DNA of 64,000 nt from Lolium rigidum (lineage: Eukaryota > Streptophyta > Magnoliopsida > Poales > Poaceae), in assembly GCF_022539505.1 (NCBI RefSeq), contig NC_061514.1, positions 338,937,090 through 339,001,089 of the forward strand, in the 5' to 3' direction. Position numbers and translations under genes: made by a program. Positions 44,519 through 56,445 of the stretch are shown here, piece by piece. The notes below the pieces were generated by a model. That model was given only the letters and a program-made list of their open reading frames with translations. It was not told the origin of the DNA and made no database searches. Each line of letters begins with the position of its first letter. The stretch's first letter is position 1.

Positions 44519-44740
44519 TTGTGTGCCCATCAATACGGCTCATCAAAGATATCACTTCCTAGTCAAAATAATAGCCTATGCATATACCGAAACTCCTTCC
44601 GGTCCACCTACACTATCTCAAAAGGAGCCAAGACCACCCTCAAATAAACAACCAACATCCACCCGAACCTCGGGGGTTAGAACCATCTCTGCCAGCAAAA
44701 GAGTGAGGACACCTCCAAGAACACCTCATCCTAACCAATA
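44519..44740 (+). pseudogene. probable continuation of the old CACTA ORF2
   Basis: Because the outer Athila-like element has a matching target duplication, this DNA was contiguous with 30404. Its frames are Pro/Ser/Thr-rich (HPNQ-type end at about 44741), compatible with the low-complexity middle of CACTA ORF2, but no motif proves it. Confidence 0.35.
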
Positions 44741-44749
44741 ATTAATCAG

Positions 44750-45643
44750 CAGCACGCACGGCTGTTACACCGCCTTATGCCCACATCTTGTAGAGACCTC
44801 ACTACATTAGAACACCGAGGCACCGGAGGAATAGTCCGCAACCCCGACGAATAGTCGTGGGCAGTCGACAAGGCATATGGGTGCATCACCAGCACACCAA
44901 AACTCCCAAGCTAGACAAATGGCCCAGCGTCATCGCCCCCAACTGGAGAAACCGGCTCAGAAAATGGCGACCCAAACTACTGCCATTTCAGACCAGAGAA
45001 ACATAAGCTCCAATGCCCCTACATCTCCTAAAGAGAGGTGGCACCTCAAAAACCCGAGGTGTCATCGGGGCTTTTCCCAAAGCCCATCCTACTTGCACTG
45101 AACGCGGATGTGTGGAGGAAAAAATGCATAAAATAAGAATCACAATCCCCGACTACCAAAAGAAGGAGAGCAGCGCAATATCAATCGACGTCCATGCAAA
45201 GAACACTATGGAGGACGCCTATGAGGAGAGGGAAATCAACGCCTTCAATTGCCTACGCAACTGAGAACGCATGGACGAGCTAGGCCGCGTCAGGCCTAAA
45301 ACCATCGCTCACTTGATGGATATCGCCAATCGATGGGCAGATGGTGTGGACTCCCTACACAACAATCATGCACGCTCGCCAAATGAAGACAATACAAACA
45401 ATAGATACCCGATGTATTCGTGATGGAGACGTGACCGCAAAAGGAAGCACGAGGACCTTGACTATGAAGGAGTCGATGACATTAAGATGGTCTTGGCCAG
45501 CTTACCCTTCAGTCGCGACGACGAAAACCGAGGCGGCTATGACCGCAGCACTGGCTACCGCAGAAGTAACTACCCCCTGTGGAGGAAGCTACCGCAGGCA
45601 AAACGGCAAGTGCCAGTCATGCCCCACTCGATACATCGCACCG
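44750..45643 (+). pseudogene. gypsy gag remnant, 5' portion
   Basis: Frames include MAQRHRPQLEKPAQKM, then from about 45290 RPKTIAHLMDIANRWADGVD, SLHNNHARSPNEDN and RRDRKRKHEDLDYEGVDDIK with NRGGYDRSTGYRR. This is the basic C-terminal part of a gag of the large grass gypsy group (RIRE2/Tekay-like, from memory). Stops interrupt it at about 45262 and 45424. It is cut at 45643 by a solo LTR. Confidence 0.65.
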
Positions 45644-47243
45644 TTGATACGTCCCAAACGTATCTATAATTTCTTATGTTCCATGCTACTTTTATGATGA
45701 TACTCACATGTTTTATACACATTATATGTCATTATTATGCATTTTCCGGCACTAACCTATTGACGAGATGCTCGAAGAGCCGCTTGTTGTTTTCTCGTTG
45801 TTTTTGGTTTCAGAAATCCTAGTAAGGAAATATTCTCGGAATTGGACGAAATCAACGCCTAGGGGCCTATTTTTGCACGAAGCTTCCAGAAGACCGGAGG
45901 ACTTACGAAGTGGGGCCACGAGGTGGCCAGACACCAGGGCGGCGCGGCCCAAGCCTTGGCCGCGCCGGCCTGTTGTGTGGGCCCCTCGTGTGGCCCCCTG
46001 ACCTGCCCTTCCGCCTACATATAGTCTTCGTCGCGAAACCCCCACTACCGAGAGCCACGATACGGAAAACCTTCCAGAGACGCCGCCGCCGCCAATCCCA
46101 TCTCGGGGGGATTCAGGAGATCGCCTCCGGCACCCTGCCGGAGAGGGGAATCATCTCCCGGAGGACTCTTCACCGCCATGGTCGCCTCCGGAGTGATGAG
46201 TGAGTAGTTCATCCCTGGACTATGGGTCCATAGCAGTAGCTAGATGGTCGTATTCTCCTTATGTGCTTCATTGTCGGATCTTGTGAGCTTCCTAACATGA
46301 TCAAGATCATCTATCTGTAATGCTATATGTTGTGTTTGTTGGGATCCGATGGATAGAGAATACTATGTTATGTTGATTATGAATCTATTACCTATGTGTT
46401 GTTTATGATCTTACATGCTCTCCGTTATTAGTAGAGGCTCGGCCAAGTTTTTACTCTTAACTCCAAGAGGGAGTATTTATGCTCGATAGTGGGTTCATGC
46501 CTCCATTAAATCTGGGACAAGTGACGTAAAGTTCTAAGGTTGTGGATGTGCTCGTTGCCACTAGGGATAAAACATTGATGCTATGCCCGAGGATGTATTT
46601 ATTGATTACATTACGCACCATACTTAATGCAATTGTCTCGTTGTTTGCAACTTAATACCGGAAGGGGTTCGGATGATAACCCGAAGGTGGACTTTTTAGG
46701 CATAGATGCATGCTGGATAGCGGTCTATGTACTTTGTCGTAATGCCCAATTAAATCTCACAATACTCATCATATCATATATGTGCATGGTCATGCCCTCT
46801 CTATTTGTCAATTGCCCAATTGTAATTTGTTCACCCAACATGCTATTTATCTTATGGGAGAGACACCTCTAGTGAACTGTGGACCCCGGTCCATTCTTTT
46901 ACATCGAATACAATCTATCGCAATACTTGTTCTATTGTTTTCTCGCAAACAATCATCATCCACACTATACATCTAATCCTTTGTTACGAGCAAGCCGGTG
47001 AGATTGACAACCTCACTCGTTTCGTTGGGGCAAAGTACTTTGATTGTGTTGTGCAGGTTCCATGTTGGCGCCGGAATCCCTGGTGTTGCGCCGCACTACA
47101 TTCCGCCGCCATCAACCTTCGACGTGCTTCTTGACTCCTACTGGTTCGATAAACCTTGGTTTCTTACTGAGGGAAACTTGCTGCTGTACGAATCACACCT
47201 TCCACTTGGGGTTCCCAACGGGCGTGTGCTTTACGCGTCATCA
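45644..47243 (+). mobile_element. solo LTR, Athila-like
   Basis: 1600 bp from TGATACGTCCCAAACG to TACGCGTCATCA, flanked by ACCGT at 45639-45643 and 47244-47248. It is related to the LTRs at 22083-23766 and 37263-44007 (shared TGATACGTCCCAAACGTATC, GAGTATTTATGCTCGATAGT and CTTGGTTTCTTACTGAGGGA). No internal sequence remains, so it arose by LTR-LTR recombination. Confidence 0.92.
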
Positions 47244-47248
47244 ACCGT

Positions 47249-48495
47249 CGCCTCTCCAACTACTATCTGGTCCTTGCAATGTCTACTTCTACGCAGATGA
47301 TGATGACAATCAGAGTTCGAGTCATCTCCTAAAAGATTGCCGTCAGCTCCAGAAGCTCCAGGAAGCCTACACCAAGATGCGGGAGGAGGAGGTCAGCATA
47401 CAACTCAAAGAAAATCTCATCTGGAAGACTAATCAATCCACCCGGGTAGCAAACCCAGTACTGGCCCTGAAGAAAACATCGACATGATCCGCATGTGCGT
47501 TGATTACATGACCCTGAACAAGCACTGCCCGAGTGACCGCTTCTCATTCCCGCACATCGACCAAATAGTTGACGTACACAACCGCTTTCTAGTAGGGTCT
47601 CTTCTTCCATGATGCCTATTTAATCTAAAACCAGACCATCATAAAGGTCTAGGACGAGAAAAAGAATGCCTTCATTAAAATCTATGGTGTATTTTTCTAC
47701 ACAACAATGCCATTTGTTCTCAAGAACGCATGCACCACCTATCAAATGGGCATGCATGCCTTCCTGAAGGAGAAAATTGGCAGGAACGAACACGTTTACA
47801 TAGACGACGCCATCATCACGAACAAATATGGAGCCACTCTTATCAGCGACCTCCACAAAGCCTTTGACAACCACGATCAATTCTGCATCAAGATAAACCT
47901 GCCACGTGTTTGGGGTCTCCACCGGGCAACTTCTCGGGTACTTTATATCCACCAGGGAAATCAAAGTAAACCTAGAGAAGATGCAAACAATCCTGACAAT
48001 GGAACAAACAACGAACCTTAGAGGTGTCCAACAAATACTAGGACGTGTGGCGACACTCAGCCGACTCATCATGAAGATAGGTGAAAGCTGATAAGTTGGG
48101 GTGGGTGGCCGAAGCACATGCAGCATTTAAGACCTGAAACGCATCATATCGACTTCACCCATACTGGTGACTCCCAATGAGAAAGAGCAGATGCTGATAT
48201 ACATCGCCGCCATTAACCAAGTGGTTAGTACCTCACTCATCATCGAGTGTGCGGAAGAAGGCAAGATCGACTCACACAGTGCAACGACCTTTCTATTACC
48301 TCAATGTGGTCATCTCCCCCACCAAGCAGCGGTACATGCACTACCAGAAGCTGGCATATGGCATCTTCATGATAGCGTGCATACTACGCCGCTACTTCTA
48401 GGAACGCCCTATTGTGGTAGTAAATGAGGCCCCGATGTCTAGCATCCTCAATAACCCCGAGGCCACTGGACATGTCTCCATGTGGGGAATCGAGC
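47249..48495 (+). pseudogene. gypsy gag end and pol remnant (reverse transcriptase, RNase H)
   Basis: After the solo LTR, gag continues with SSHLLKDCRQLQKLQEAYTK (about 47330). Reverse transcriptase pieces follow: IRMCVDYMTLNKHCPSDRFS (47487), MPFVLKNACTTYQMGM and the catalytic YIDDAIIT near 47800, then in another frame GYFISTREIKVNLEKMQTIL and GRVATLSRLIMKIGE (to 48090). The RNase H-like end has QRPFYYLNVV, RYMHYQKLAYGIF and ERPIVVVNEAP (about 48280-48490). Several stops and frameshifts are present and integrase is missing. It belongs to the same element as the gag at 44750-45643. Confidence 0.75.
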
Positions 48496-49009
48496 ATTCT
48501 CCATGAGATGTTGTTATTGATTGCTTATGATGATGTTTTTGATTACTTTCATGAGTGAGTATTTTACCTTGTTATTGGGGACATGGTAAAACCCGTTCAT
48601 GATTATGTGTTGGTTTTCTCTCTAGATATTATGTGAAGTCAGCATGTATTATTTGCCTTCGGGACAAGAAAGGGAATTGTCATTTGACATATGGTAGTAT
48701 GTATGGTTTTAAGTGAGATAACATGTCGGCATGATATTCATATGATCAAGGGGATACGGAGATATCCGCGAAGCTTATATCAATATCCATGGGACACCCT
48801 TAATTGTGGCGGATCGGAGTGGCTTGCTTACGATCATTGCAGTGGTCATTCTAAATGAAATATCAGATGTCTTGTTTGTGATCAAATTTTTTATGGAGAT
48901 TTCCCCACACATCTTATGAAGAAAGACATAGATTTGTTCTAATCATAATTAACACCGATGCTAGAGGTGCATCCTACATTCCCGAGTACATTTCGCCTTA
49001 CTGCAGTTT
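48496..49009. other. non-coding retroelement-like spacer
   Basis: AT-rich, with no coding motif. It probably belongs to LTR or leader sequence of a gypsy element. Confidence 0.4.
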
Positions 49010-49395
49010 CATTACCTTTTACATTACATTTGTCTCTTCGCTTACTTTTCTCTCAGTTATTGCTTTTCATACAAAACAACTCTCTTTAAAATACTCTTAC
49101 TTGAGAACACTGGAAGCTTTCAAGTATTCTTTGATACATAGTGATGATGGGCATAAAAACCTCAATCAAATAGCTCTCCGTGGTTCGATACTATACTTTT
49201 ACTTTTGACATTACATTTGTCTCTTCGCTTACTTTTCTCTCAGTTATTGCTTTTCATACAAAACAACTCTCTTTAAAATACTCTTACTTGAGAACATTGG
49301 AAGCTTTCAAGTATTCTTTGATAGATAGTGATGTTGGGCATAAAAACCTCAATCAAATAGCTCTCCGTGGTTCGATACTTTTACTTTTGAAACTA
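49010..49395. repeat. tandem duplication, 187-bp unit
   Basis: CATTACATTTGTCTCTTCGC begins at 49022 and again at 49209, and the two units match through CAATCAAATAGCTCTCCGTG with only a few differences (GATACATAGTGATGATGGG against GATAGATAGTGATGTTGGG). Confidence 0.92.
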
Positions 49396-50594
49396 GCTAC
49401 AATATACATGTGCAATTGTAGTCATCGATGACTTGTCCGCAAGCATCACACCAAAATGGAAACACATGCACCAAAGTGAATGCCGCGACAATACACGCGT
49501 CATGTAGAGAACCACATAGACACATGCGTCAATGTCCCTAGATTCATCACCCGATGAAGCATGCAGCCGAGCCGGCGAACCATGATAAACTAGGCAGTCG
49601 GCCCATAAAACACATGAACCCGAGGGTAGAGGCCGAAGAAGGATATGAATCTAGCTTGTCTAGCTGGTCGAAATATGGCCTAGAACCACATGCATAGTTT
49701 TCATGGAATCGGAAACAGTGTGCACGGTCCGCAGCCGATCCTATAAGCCAGTACATGAATGGCGAGGTTCAGGGCAAGGATACGCACGGCTTTGCTACCG
49801 ATCCGATAAGCCCATCCAGCTTTTCCCAGCGATACATGACCACCTAGCCACGAACGCATAGTGCCTACGGGATGAGATTTTGTGAGGGTCACACCAGACG
49901 CTCAAACCACGTGCATCCACGCCTCAACCTAGACCCACCGAGGCACCGATCAGACGCGATGGGAGGAAGCGGATCGGCGTACTGGTATCTACAACTAGAA
50001 AATGACGGGAAGATTCTTGTTGCATCTTGGAGAGTACCACATGGTGGCCATGTCCGCAACCGTTATCTGTGACTGTACCAGAAGCCTCTCTAGACACCTA
50101 CATGATGTTCCTTCAACCTCCACGATGGAGGCCCCTTCTAGAGATTCTCATCGGCGCTCCACGCCTTGTTGCCACGAAGTGGTTCTTCCTGGTGGTATCA
50201 AGGTGGCCGGCGACACAATCTTGTTTCCGGTGGAGAGGACCAGGGCTTTGATTGTGTTTTCTTTTTTTATTATAGGGTCCTTTGCGCAAATGTCTAGGTT
50301 TGCGATGTATTTATCTTTTTTATAAGGACTCTGATATAAAATTGTACCCGTTGATTATTAACTGATGCAACACTTGGGTTCCTTCTAGACCCCTCTTCCT
50401 ATGCAAAAAGCTACTTAGGAATATTTTCGTTTTCATCTTTTTCTTTCATATGTTACTTTCATATTTTTTATTTCTATTTTCATTTTATCTTTAATTTTTA
50501 ATCCTCTTAAAGTATTTTAAATTTATATTCTATGTGATGTACCATTTTCTTCACAGAGGATAATAATGTGTTCCTTTTCATTAACAAAGATGTC
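49396..50594. other. non-coding stretch, nothing recognised
   Basis: Frames at 49547-49756 and 50002-50325 have no family motif. The segment 50240-50340 is T-rich and could be the tail of a retroelement. It forms the left flank of the large CACTA. Confidence 0.45.
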
Positions 50595-50950
50595 CACTAG
50601 TAGAAACAGGGCCTTTTGCACCGGTTTGAAAAGGCCATATGCGTCGGATGGCCAACCGGTGCAAACCATCCGGTGCAAAAGCCCCCCCCCCTTTTGCATC
50701 GGTTCAGTTACGAACCGGTGCTAAAGGGGGCACCACGTGTCCCGCTGTGGAGCGCCCAGCGGGGGACCTTTAGCACCAGTTCGTAATACGAACCAGTGCA
50801 AAAGGGTTGTGCCGCGGCAGGGTTTTGAAGCCCTTCCCTGCCGCAGCAGACTCTACCACGGCAGGGAATTGCACTAAAATGCTGGCGCGGTAGACTCTAC
50901 CGCTGCAGGAAATTTACACTAAAACGCTGCCGCGGCAGACTCTGCCTCCA
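50595..50950. repeat. terminal and subterminal repeats of the large CACTA
   Basis: TIR at 50595-50610, then inverted pairs of (T)TTGCACCGGTT and AACCGGTGCAAA, then three copies of a CTGCCGCGGCAGACTCTACC-like word (50820-50950). These are likely binding sites for element proteins (inference from En/Spm TNPA biology). Confidence 0.75.
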
Positions 50951-51075
50951 TTCGGAACACGTTATAATGCATACACATATATATAGGAAACCATTATATT
51001 ACATATATCGATCGAAGTGACACATGTTCATGCATATATATATATGTCTACATCAACTTTGAAAATAATTTCTAT

Positions 51076-54000
51076 TCAATATTGGATGGCGGGCACATAG
51101 TGTTCTCCGTCTGGAGCTATGACTTGCTCAAGTAAGAACCCCGCCAGTTTTTCTTGAATTGCTCGTACACGCTCGGTTGCTAGAAGACCGTCCCGCAACC
51201 GTTGGATCTAATAATTTCAAGAAGGTACGGTGGTCAGTATATATATATATGTGTGTATGTGAATGAAACACAAGGTGATAAAATAAAGTCATGAATGTTG
51301 TTTACCTACATCAAGTTGTTCCAAAATTTTGGTCACATGGTGGGTTTTCTGGCGGATGAACTCGCAAACGTAGAACCCGCATAAATTATTCCCGTCCTCT
51401 TGCCTCAAGCACTTTACGAGAACATAGTTCAATCAAAATAATATATAATCAAGAATGATAATAATGGTATTGAAACTAGAATCAAAGAGATGCGCGGCCT
51501 AGCCACAGTAGTACTTACCGGTACATGTTTTATTCGAAGCTCTTTATTCTGTAAACCTGGAGACTTGTTGGCGAACCGTTTCCAAGCCTTGTGGAGGATA
51601 TCAGCCATGTCCCCCCCACGCCTCAAGAGGTTTACTCTTTGAGTCCATGACTTCTACTACCCTGGTGTCGGGTTCAATGACTAGCAGGGTATAGTGAAAC
51701 CTGCGGACACATTTGCATAACTCATCAATTACACTTAACGCATGGATTAAGCGAAAAAGATTTAATGCGTGAAGACAATAAGGAAATAGTATTGCCCTTT
51801 TGTATGAGTTTTTCCTTAAGGCATATACCAAGTTATTCTCCGTGTTCTTGGGAGAGTTGTCGACAGTATACCCATTCACGGTATATGGGTCAACGAACCC
51901 AAGATCATAGATTTGCCCCTTGTGGCATTCGCGGATCTTCATTCTGCATAATATAGATAGTTATATGCATGCAATGGACGAGCCACGGTAGATACTTAAT
52001 TACATAAATAATACTTACAGACAGTAGGCACTCAGCAGAGATTTGTCGAGGGCGTCTTGATTGAATAACTGAAATAATTCACAAAATTCGATGTTCATCA
52101 CGTCAGTTCGCCCGTAGTGCTCATCTTTGATTGCCACCATGATCCAGTTCTGACCGTCCTTACATGCATCCAAGTACCAATTATGTAGTCTTCGCAGATG
52201 AGGCAACTCCTCAGCTCTGACAAGAGGTTGCCCGTACTTGTACTGGTATGCTATTTGGACATCACCCGTGAACATGAATTCGATGCGGCTTAAGTACTCA
52301 GGAATTCTCATACCGGCCGCATCTGCCTCATCTTTGTATAGTTTTACCATCGTCGGATCAAGGCACTGCAGGACATCGGGATACACTTGGAGCGGGGGGC
52401 ACGAGTTTTTCTGGGTTCCAAGCTGGGGAACTGGTTTCCCTTCTTCCTTACTTTTTTGCCACCACTGTCTTGCTACCACATTTGACTTGCGAATAGACCG
52501 GTCATAGTTCGATGAAAGACTTGGCTCAGGTTGATGAAGGTTCTTCAGCAGTTTCAACTTCTTTTTCTTGGATATAGCTGGCTCGGGCTCGGGCTCGGGT
52601 TGGGGCTTTTTCTTGCCAAACATGGATTTCATATGTTGTTCCTTTGCGATCTTGTCATTTTCCTCATCTGTATAGTCATAAGGTCACTTGGGAGGAACCT
52701 TAGGCACTCTTGGGAGGGGCTCTTGTTTGCGTTTCAGTGATCGGTTACGACTCATCGCCGTAGCGGTCCGCCTTTTGCTCTTAGACTGAGTGGTGGGCTG
52801 CGGCGGCGGATAAGGCTCAGGCGGCGGCGGAGAAGGCTGCATCGGTGGAGAATGCTGGCTCGGTGGAGACATTGTTGGCGCCTGCCAACCCGGAATCACA
52901 ATGAATTCCTTTCGCCATAGAACTGTAGTGTTCTTGGCTTCTCCTAGCTCTAGCAAATCCCCTTTACCGGCAGGGTGGTCAAGCCTCAGCGGCCCATACC
53001 CATCCATAACTCGATCCACCCCGGCAACAGCGTAGCCAGGTGGATCCGGTTTGAAGTGGTATCTTTGATCAGGTACTAGCGGTAAGACATAGCCGATCAC
53101 CGCCTTGAGCGTTAAGTAGCCCATCGTTTTGAAATGTAGCTCACAAGGTGTCGACTCTCTGATATAATCCACAGGGTAGAGAGGAGCCATCTGCGGATCC
53201 ACAGGGGAGGGAGGAGCCATCTGCGGATCCACAGGGGAGGGAGGAGCCATCTGCGGATCCACATCTGCATCATCACCCGGCAGCTCCGTGGAAGCCACGC
53301 TGCTTTTCCGCTGAGATCCCTGGCCGGTAGCATCAAATGCAACTTCTTCTATCTGCTGATTAGCTTGAGGTTGGGTGACTGAGCCTGACATTATCATCCT
53401 CACTTGGTCCTCTAGCTTAGCAACGCGTTCTCAAACCACATCTTTTTTCCTCCGACGGCTTCTCTCGGGATATTTCTTCGTTTCTGCAGGAAACCCAATA
53501 CACCACGGCTTGCCACCTGGTATGGTTCGTGTTCGTCCTGGGTGCTCAGGATTCCCAAGGGCGCATGTGAGCTGGTCCTTCTCTCTTTCGGGACGGAACT
53601 TCCCCTCTTCAACTTCCTTTGCAACAGTTCTAAAGGCTTCGATAGGAAGTGGGTTTTCCTGATGTCTTCGTGTATATATACAGTTCCCTTGTGCATCCAA
53701 CGTGCCCCCATGCGCATAAAACCAATCCCTTGACCGCTGGTTCCATTTCAGTACCTCTGGCTGGATCCCCTTTGCAATTAGGTCCTTCTCCCATTTCTCC
53801 CACTTAGGCCTGCCAGCCTTGTAGCCTCCTCGCCCCATGGTATGGAAGTACATCTTATTAGCAGCATTTTTCGTATTGGTGACTGGCCTTTTCTTTGCCC
53901 TCTCCGATGTCTTGTACTTCACAAATGCCTCCCAGTGGTCTTTTATCATCTCATAGGGGTCGTTGAAATCCGGAATCTTCTTTTTCTTGACAAAGATGTT

Positions 54001-54711
54001 GTCCAATTTCTTCTTGTAGTCGTTGAACTGTAGTGCCATCTTCTTAAGAGCCCACTTCTTGACTCTTCGTTGTATGCTATTCAGTTCGGGATCCTCAGGG
54101 TCTGGCCTGTCATTCTCACTATCAGAGTCAGCTGGCTCCGGTAATTTGAAATTTATCAGGAGTTTCCTAAACATCAGATTTTTGGATCTCATGTCGACAT
54201 AAGTAACTCCTTCCTTCGCCTTTGAAGGTTTCTTCCATTCTTGAGTGGTGATCGGGATGGTGTCCCTAACAATAACTCCGCATTGACTTACAGACTTTTT
54301 TGTGTGATGCTTGGGAGAAATCGGTTCGCCATCTGGAGCGATTTCCGTGATGGTGCACCTTTCATGGTCTTCCATCTTTCTGGCCGCGCCTCGTTTAGTT
54401 CTGCCAGTAGAGTTTGTTGATCGTGAGGTCTAAAAGAAGAAACAACATTAATATATGTATATGCACAAATCTGGAGGCTTGGTTAATTAATATATATACA
54501 CCTCGGCGCCGTGAGCTTCTCCCGCGCAGTCGTCACCTTCTCCCTCACCGGAGCCGTCTCCACGGTGGTCTTGCTCATCTTCCTCACCGGAGCCGTCTCC
54601 TCGGGTTCGCTCGTCTCCCTCGCCGGATTTGTTTAGGTAAATAGAGGTGATATCGTCATCATCACGGATAATCTCCCCGACGAGGTATTCTTTTTCTAGG
54701 TCTCGTTCCAT
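51076..54711 (-). pseudogene. CACTA ORF2 with C-terminal Ulp1-like (C48) cysteine protease domain
   Basis: Exons on the minus strand: 54711-54502, 54429-52019, 51943-51519, one ending at 51310, and 51207-51076; introns have GT-AG borders and the phases agree (72-bp first intron). It starts MERDLEKEYLVGEIIRDDDD. The N-terminal half has the basic motifs shared by grass CACTA ORF2 proteins (ALKKMALQFNDYKKKL, DHWEAFVKYK, GGYKAGRPKWEKWEKDLIA, LGNPEHPGRTR). A globular block follows (CELHFKTMGYLTLKAV), then Pro-rich and Lys-rich linkers. The end resembles Ulp1: His in RFHYTLLVI, Asp in VMDSKSKP, then RQEDGNNLCGFYVC with the Gln region and catalytic-type Cys. Ulp1 domains cleave SUMO or ubiquitin-like tags. 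Lesions: TGA at 53431-53433 and 52684-52686, and one extra G in a G run near 51612. Confidence 0.8.
53180..53262 (-). repeat. 30-bp in-frame tandem repeat inside ORF2
   Basis: Three copies of a unit encoding VDPQMAPPSP, two of them nearly identical, in the Pro-rich linker of CACTA ORF2. Suggests slippage-driven length variation. Confidence 0.85.
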
Positions 54712-54997
54712 AGTTTCTGCAAATACTTACAAGTTATTCTAATGCTATAAACACAACGAAGCAGTAATTAAGAATAATGCTCAATACATGATCAAAATAT
54801 TAGAGTTACACACATATATAGGTACTAATTAAGGATAATGCTCAATACATAATCAAAGATCAGAGTTACACATATAGCTTGATCGGTCCCTAATACATCA
54901 CTAGAACCTCTCAACGGCGCCGACCGGGTCCTTATCCGCGCCGGCTGAACCTCCAAAGCCACGGAACAACAACAGGATCATAGCTAATGTGAGATCC

Positions 54998-55312
54998 CTA
55001 CAAAACAGACCATCCGCCCGTATATCTGGTCTCTAAAATATACAGGTAACGGCAAACGTGCTCGTCCTCCTCTGTAATACACTGAGCTATCACCTCTGGC
55101 GCCACCGGCTCCCTCTGAAACGACCGTGGCCCACGCGACCTCCACCAGAGAATATCCGGGTCGACGACGGGACCCGGATTCCGCACCAAGGTGCGCGCCC
55201 CGGAAGATAACACCTCCCAGTGCCACCCCAGCGGAGCCCAGTCCCGAACTTCCCCCATCTGCTGCATCTCCTCTAAAATTATCCTAGCTCCAGGACGCGG
55301 AGGGCGCGGCAT
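54998..55312 (-). CDS. hypothetical CACTA-associated ORF
   Basis: A 104-residue frame from ATG 55312 (MPRPPRPGARIILEEMQQMG) to TAG 54998-55000. Features: WAPLGWHWEVLSSGARTLVR, VVDPDILWWRSRGPR and ITEEDEHVCRYLYILETRY. I recall similar LWWR...RGPR proteins in wheat CACTA elements but know no function. It lies between ORF2 and TNP2 on the same strand and upstream of an AT-rich minisatellite. Sequence after the stop (to about 54900) keeps an open-looking frame that could be a spliced continuation. Confidence 0.45.
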   Translation of the reverse strand: MPRPPRPGARIILEEMQQMGEVRDWAPLGWHWEVLSSGARTLVRNPGPVVDPDILWWRSRGPRSFQREPVAPEVIAQCITEEDEHVCRYLYILETRYTGGWSVL

Positions 55313-55379
55313 CGTATGCAAACTAACAAATATAATATTGAATTTGAATAAAGTACTTATGAATAAATATATTAGTAAC

Positions 55380-55765
55380 AAATATTACTACTTTTGTCTA
55401 ACACATACATTTTTATCTAACAAATATTTCTAACATATGTAACACAAATTTATCTAACTAAAAACTTATCTAACTTAAATTTATCTAACTTAAATTTCTA
55501 ACTTAAATTTCTAAATTAAATTTATCTAACTAAAATTTCTAACTTAAATTTATCTAAGTAAAATTTTAACTAAAATTTCTAACTTAAATTTCTAACTAAA
55601 ATTTCTAACTTGAACTACTAAATTTTCTAACTTTAACTACTAAATTTTCTAACTACTAAAATTTTCTAACTTTAACTAGTAAAATTTCTAACTTTAACTA
55701 CTAAATTTTCTAACTACTAAAATTTCTAAATTTAACTACTAAAATTTCTAACTAATTAAAACAAA
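55380..55765. repeat. AT-rich minisatellite of TTTCTAACTAAAA/TTAACTACTAAA units
   Basis: Nearly 390 bases built from variants of CTAACTTAAATTT and TCTAACTACTAAAAT, drifting from one variant to the next along the array. No coding potential. Confidence 0.92.
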
Positions 55766-56057
55766 AAAAGGAGAAGAGGGGCGGCCGGGGGCTCACCTAG
55801 CCGGCTGCCGGCCGGAGAAGAAGGGTGCGGCGCGGGCGGTGGCGGTCGGCGGCGTCGCGGTGGCGGCGGAGGAGGCCCGCGCACGCGACCAGGCGCGTGG
55901 GGCGCGGGCGGTGGCGGCAGAGTTGTGGCGCGCGGCGGGGACGGGAGCGGAGGCGAGGCGGCGGCGCGCGAAATTTGGGCAGCGTTTCGGTAGGATTTGG
56001 TCCTCACGCGAATGGAGAAGAAGGGGTGGGCGCGGGGCAGTTATAGATGGGGTCTTT

Positions 56058-56133
56058 TGCACCGGTTCGCGGCTGGAACCGGTGCAAAAGACTCTTTTTC
56101 ACCGGTTCCAGCCACGAACCGGTGCAAAAGACC
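56058..56133. repeat. ACCGGTGCAAAAG hairpin pair
   Basis: TTTTGCACCGGTTCGCGGCT with GGAACCGGTGCAAAAG, followed by an inverted second copy (TTCACCGGTTCCAGCCACGAACCGG). These match the subterminal words near the left end of the large CACTA but sit 5.4 kb inside it. Confidence 0.8.
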
Positions 56134-56179
56134 CATTTTTGGCTGCATTTTGCAGTTTTCCGGCCTTTTTTTGGGGTGT

Positions 56180-56383
56180 TTCGCGCGTGATAGGTTCCCG
56201 TCACGACGCCGCGCGTGGTAGGTTCCCGTCACACGACGCAGCGATAGTTATTTTCCCACGACGCCGCGCGGGATATTTTCATGCCACGCAACGATGCCGC
56301 GCGGGATATGTTCCCGCCACGCGACGACGCCGCGCGGGATATTTTCCCGCCACGCGACGACGCCACGCGGGATATTTTCCCTC
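56180..56383 (+). promoter_or_regulatory. 33-bp tandem GC-box repeats with E2F-like TTTTCCCGCC sites
   Basis: The landmark GACGCCGCGCGGGATAT recurs with 33-bp spacing at 56260, 56293, 56326 and 56359 (earlier copies at 56205 and 56235 are more diverged). Each unit contains GGGATATTTTCCC or TTCCCGCC. They lie just upstream of a TATA box on the plus strand. Confidence 0.7.
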
Positions 56384-56392
56384 TATAAATAG
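56384..56392 (+). promoter_or_regulatory. TATA box for the plus-strand transcription unit
   Basis: TATAAATAG, 62 bp upstream of ATG 56446. Context CTCTATAAATAGTACG is typical for plant core promoters. Confidence 0.65.
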
Positions 56393-56445
56393 TACGTCCC
56401 CGTCTCTCCCACTTCACTCATCACCGAACCCTAGCCCATTTCACA

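Noticed and set aside
56180..56383. Regular repeats considered as a CRISPR-like array
   Set aside because: Repeats are contiguous without unique spacers and lie in plant DNA beside a TATA box.
55839..56400. Upstream two-thirds of the 311-residue plus-strand frame
   Set aside because: It lies before the TATA box and is composed of GC-rich tandem repeats and hairpins; only the part after 56446 is plausible as coding.
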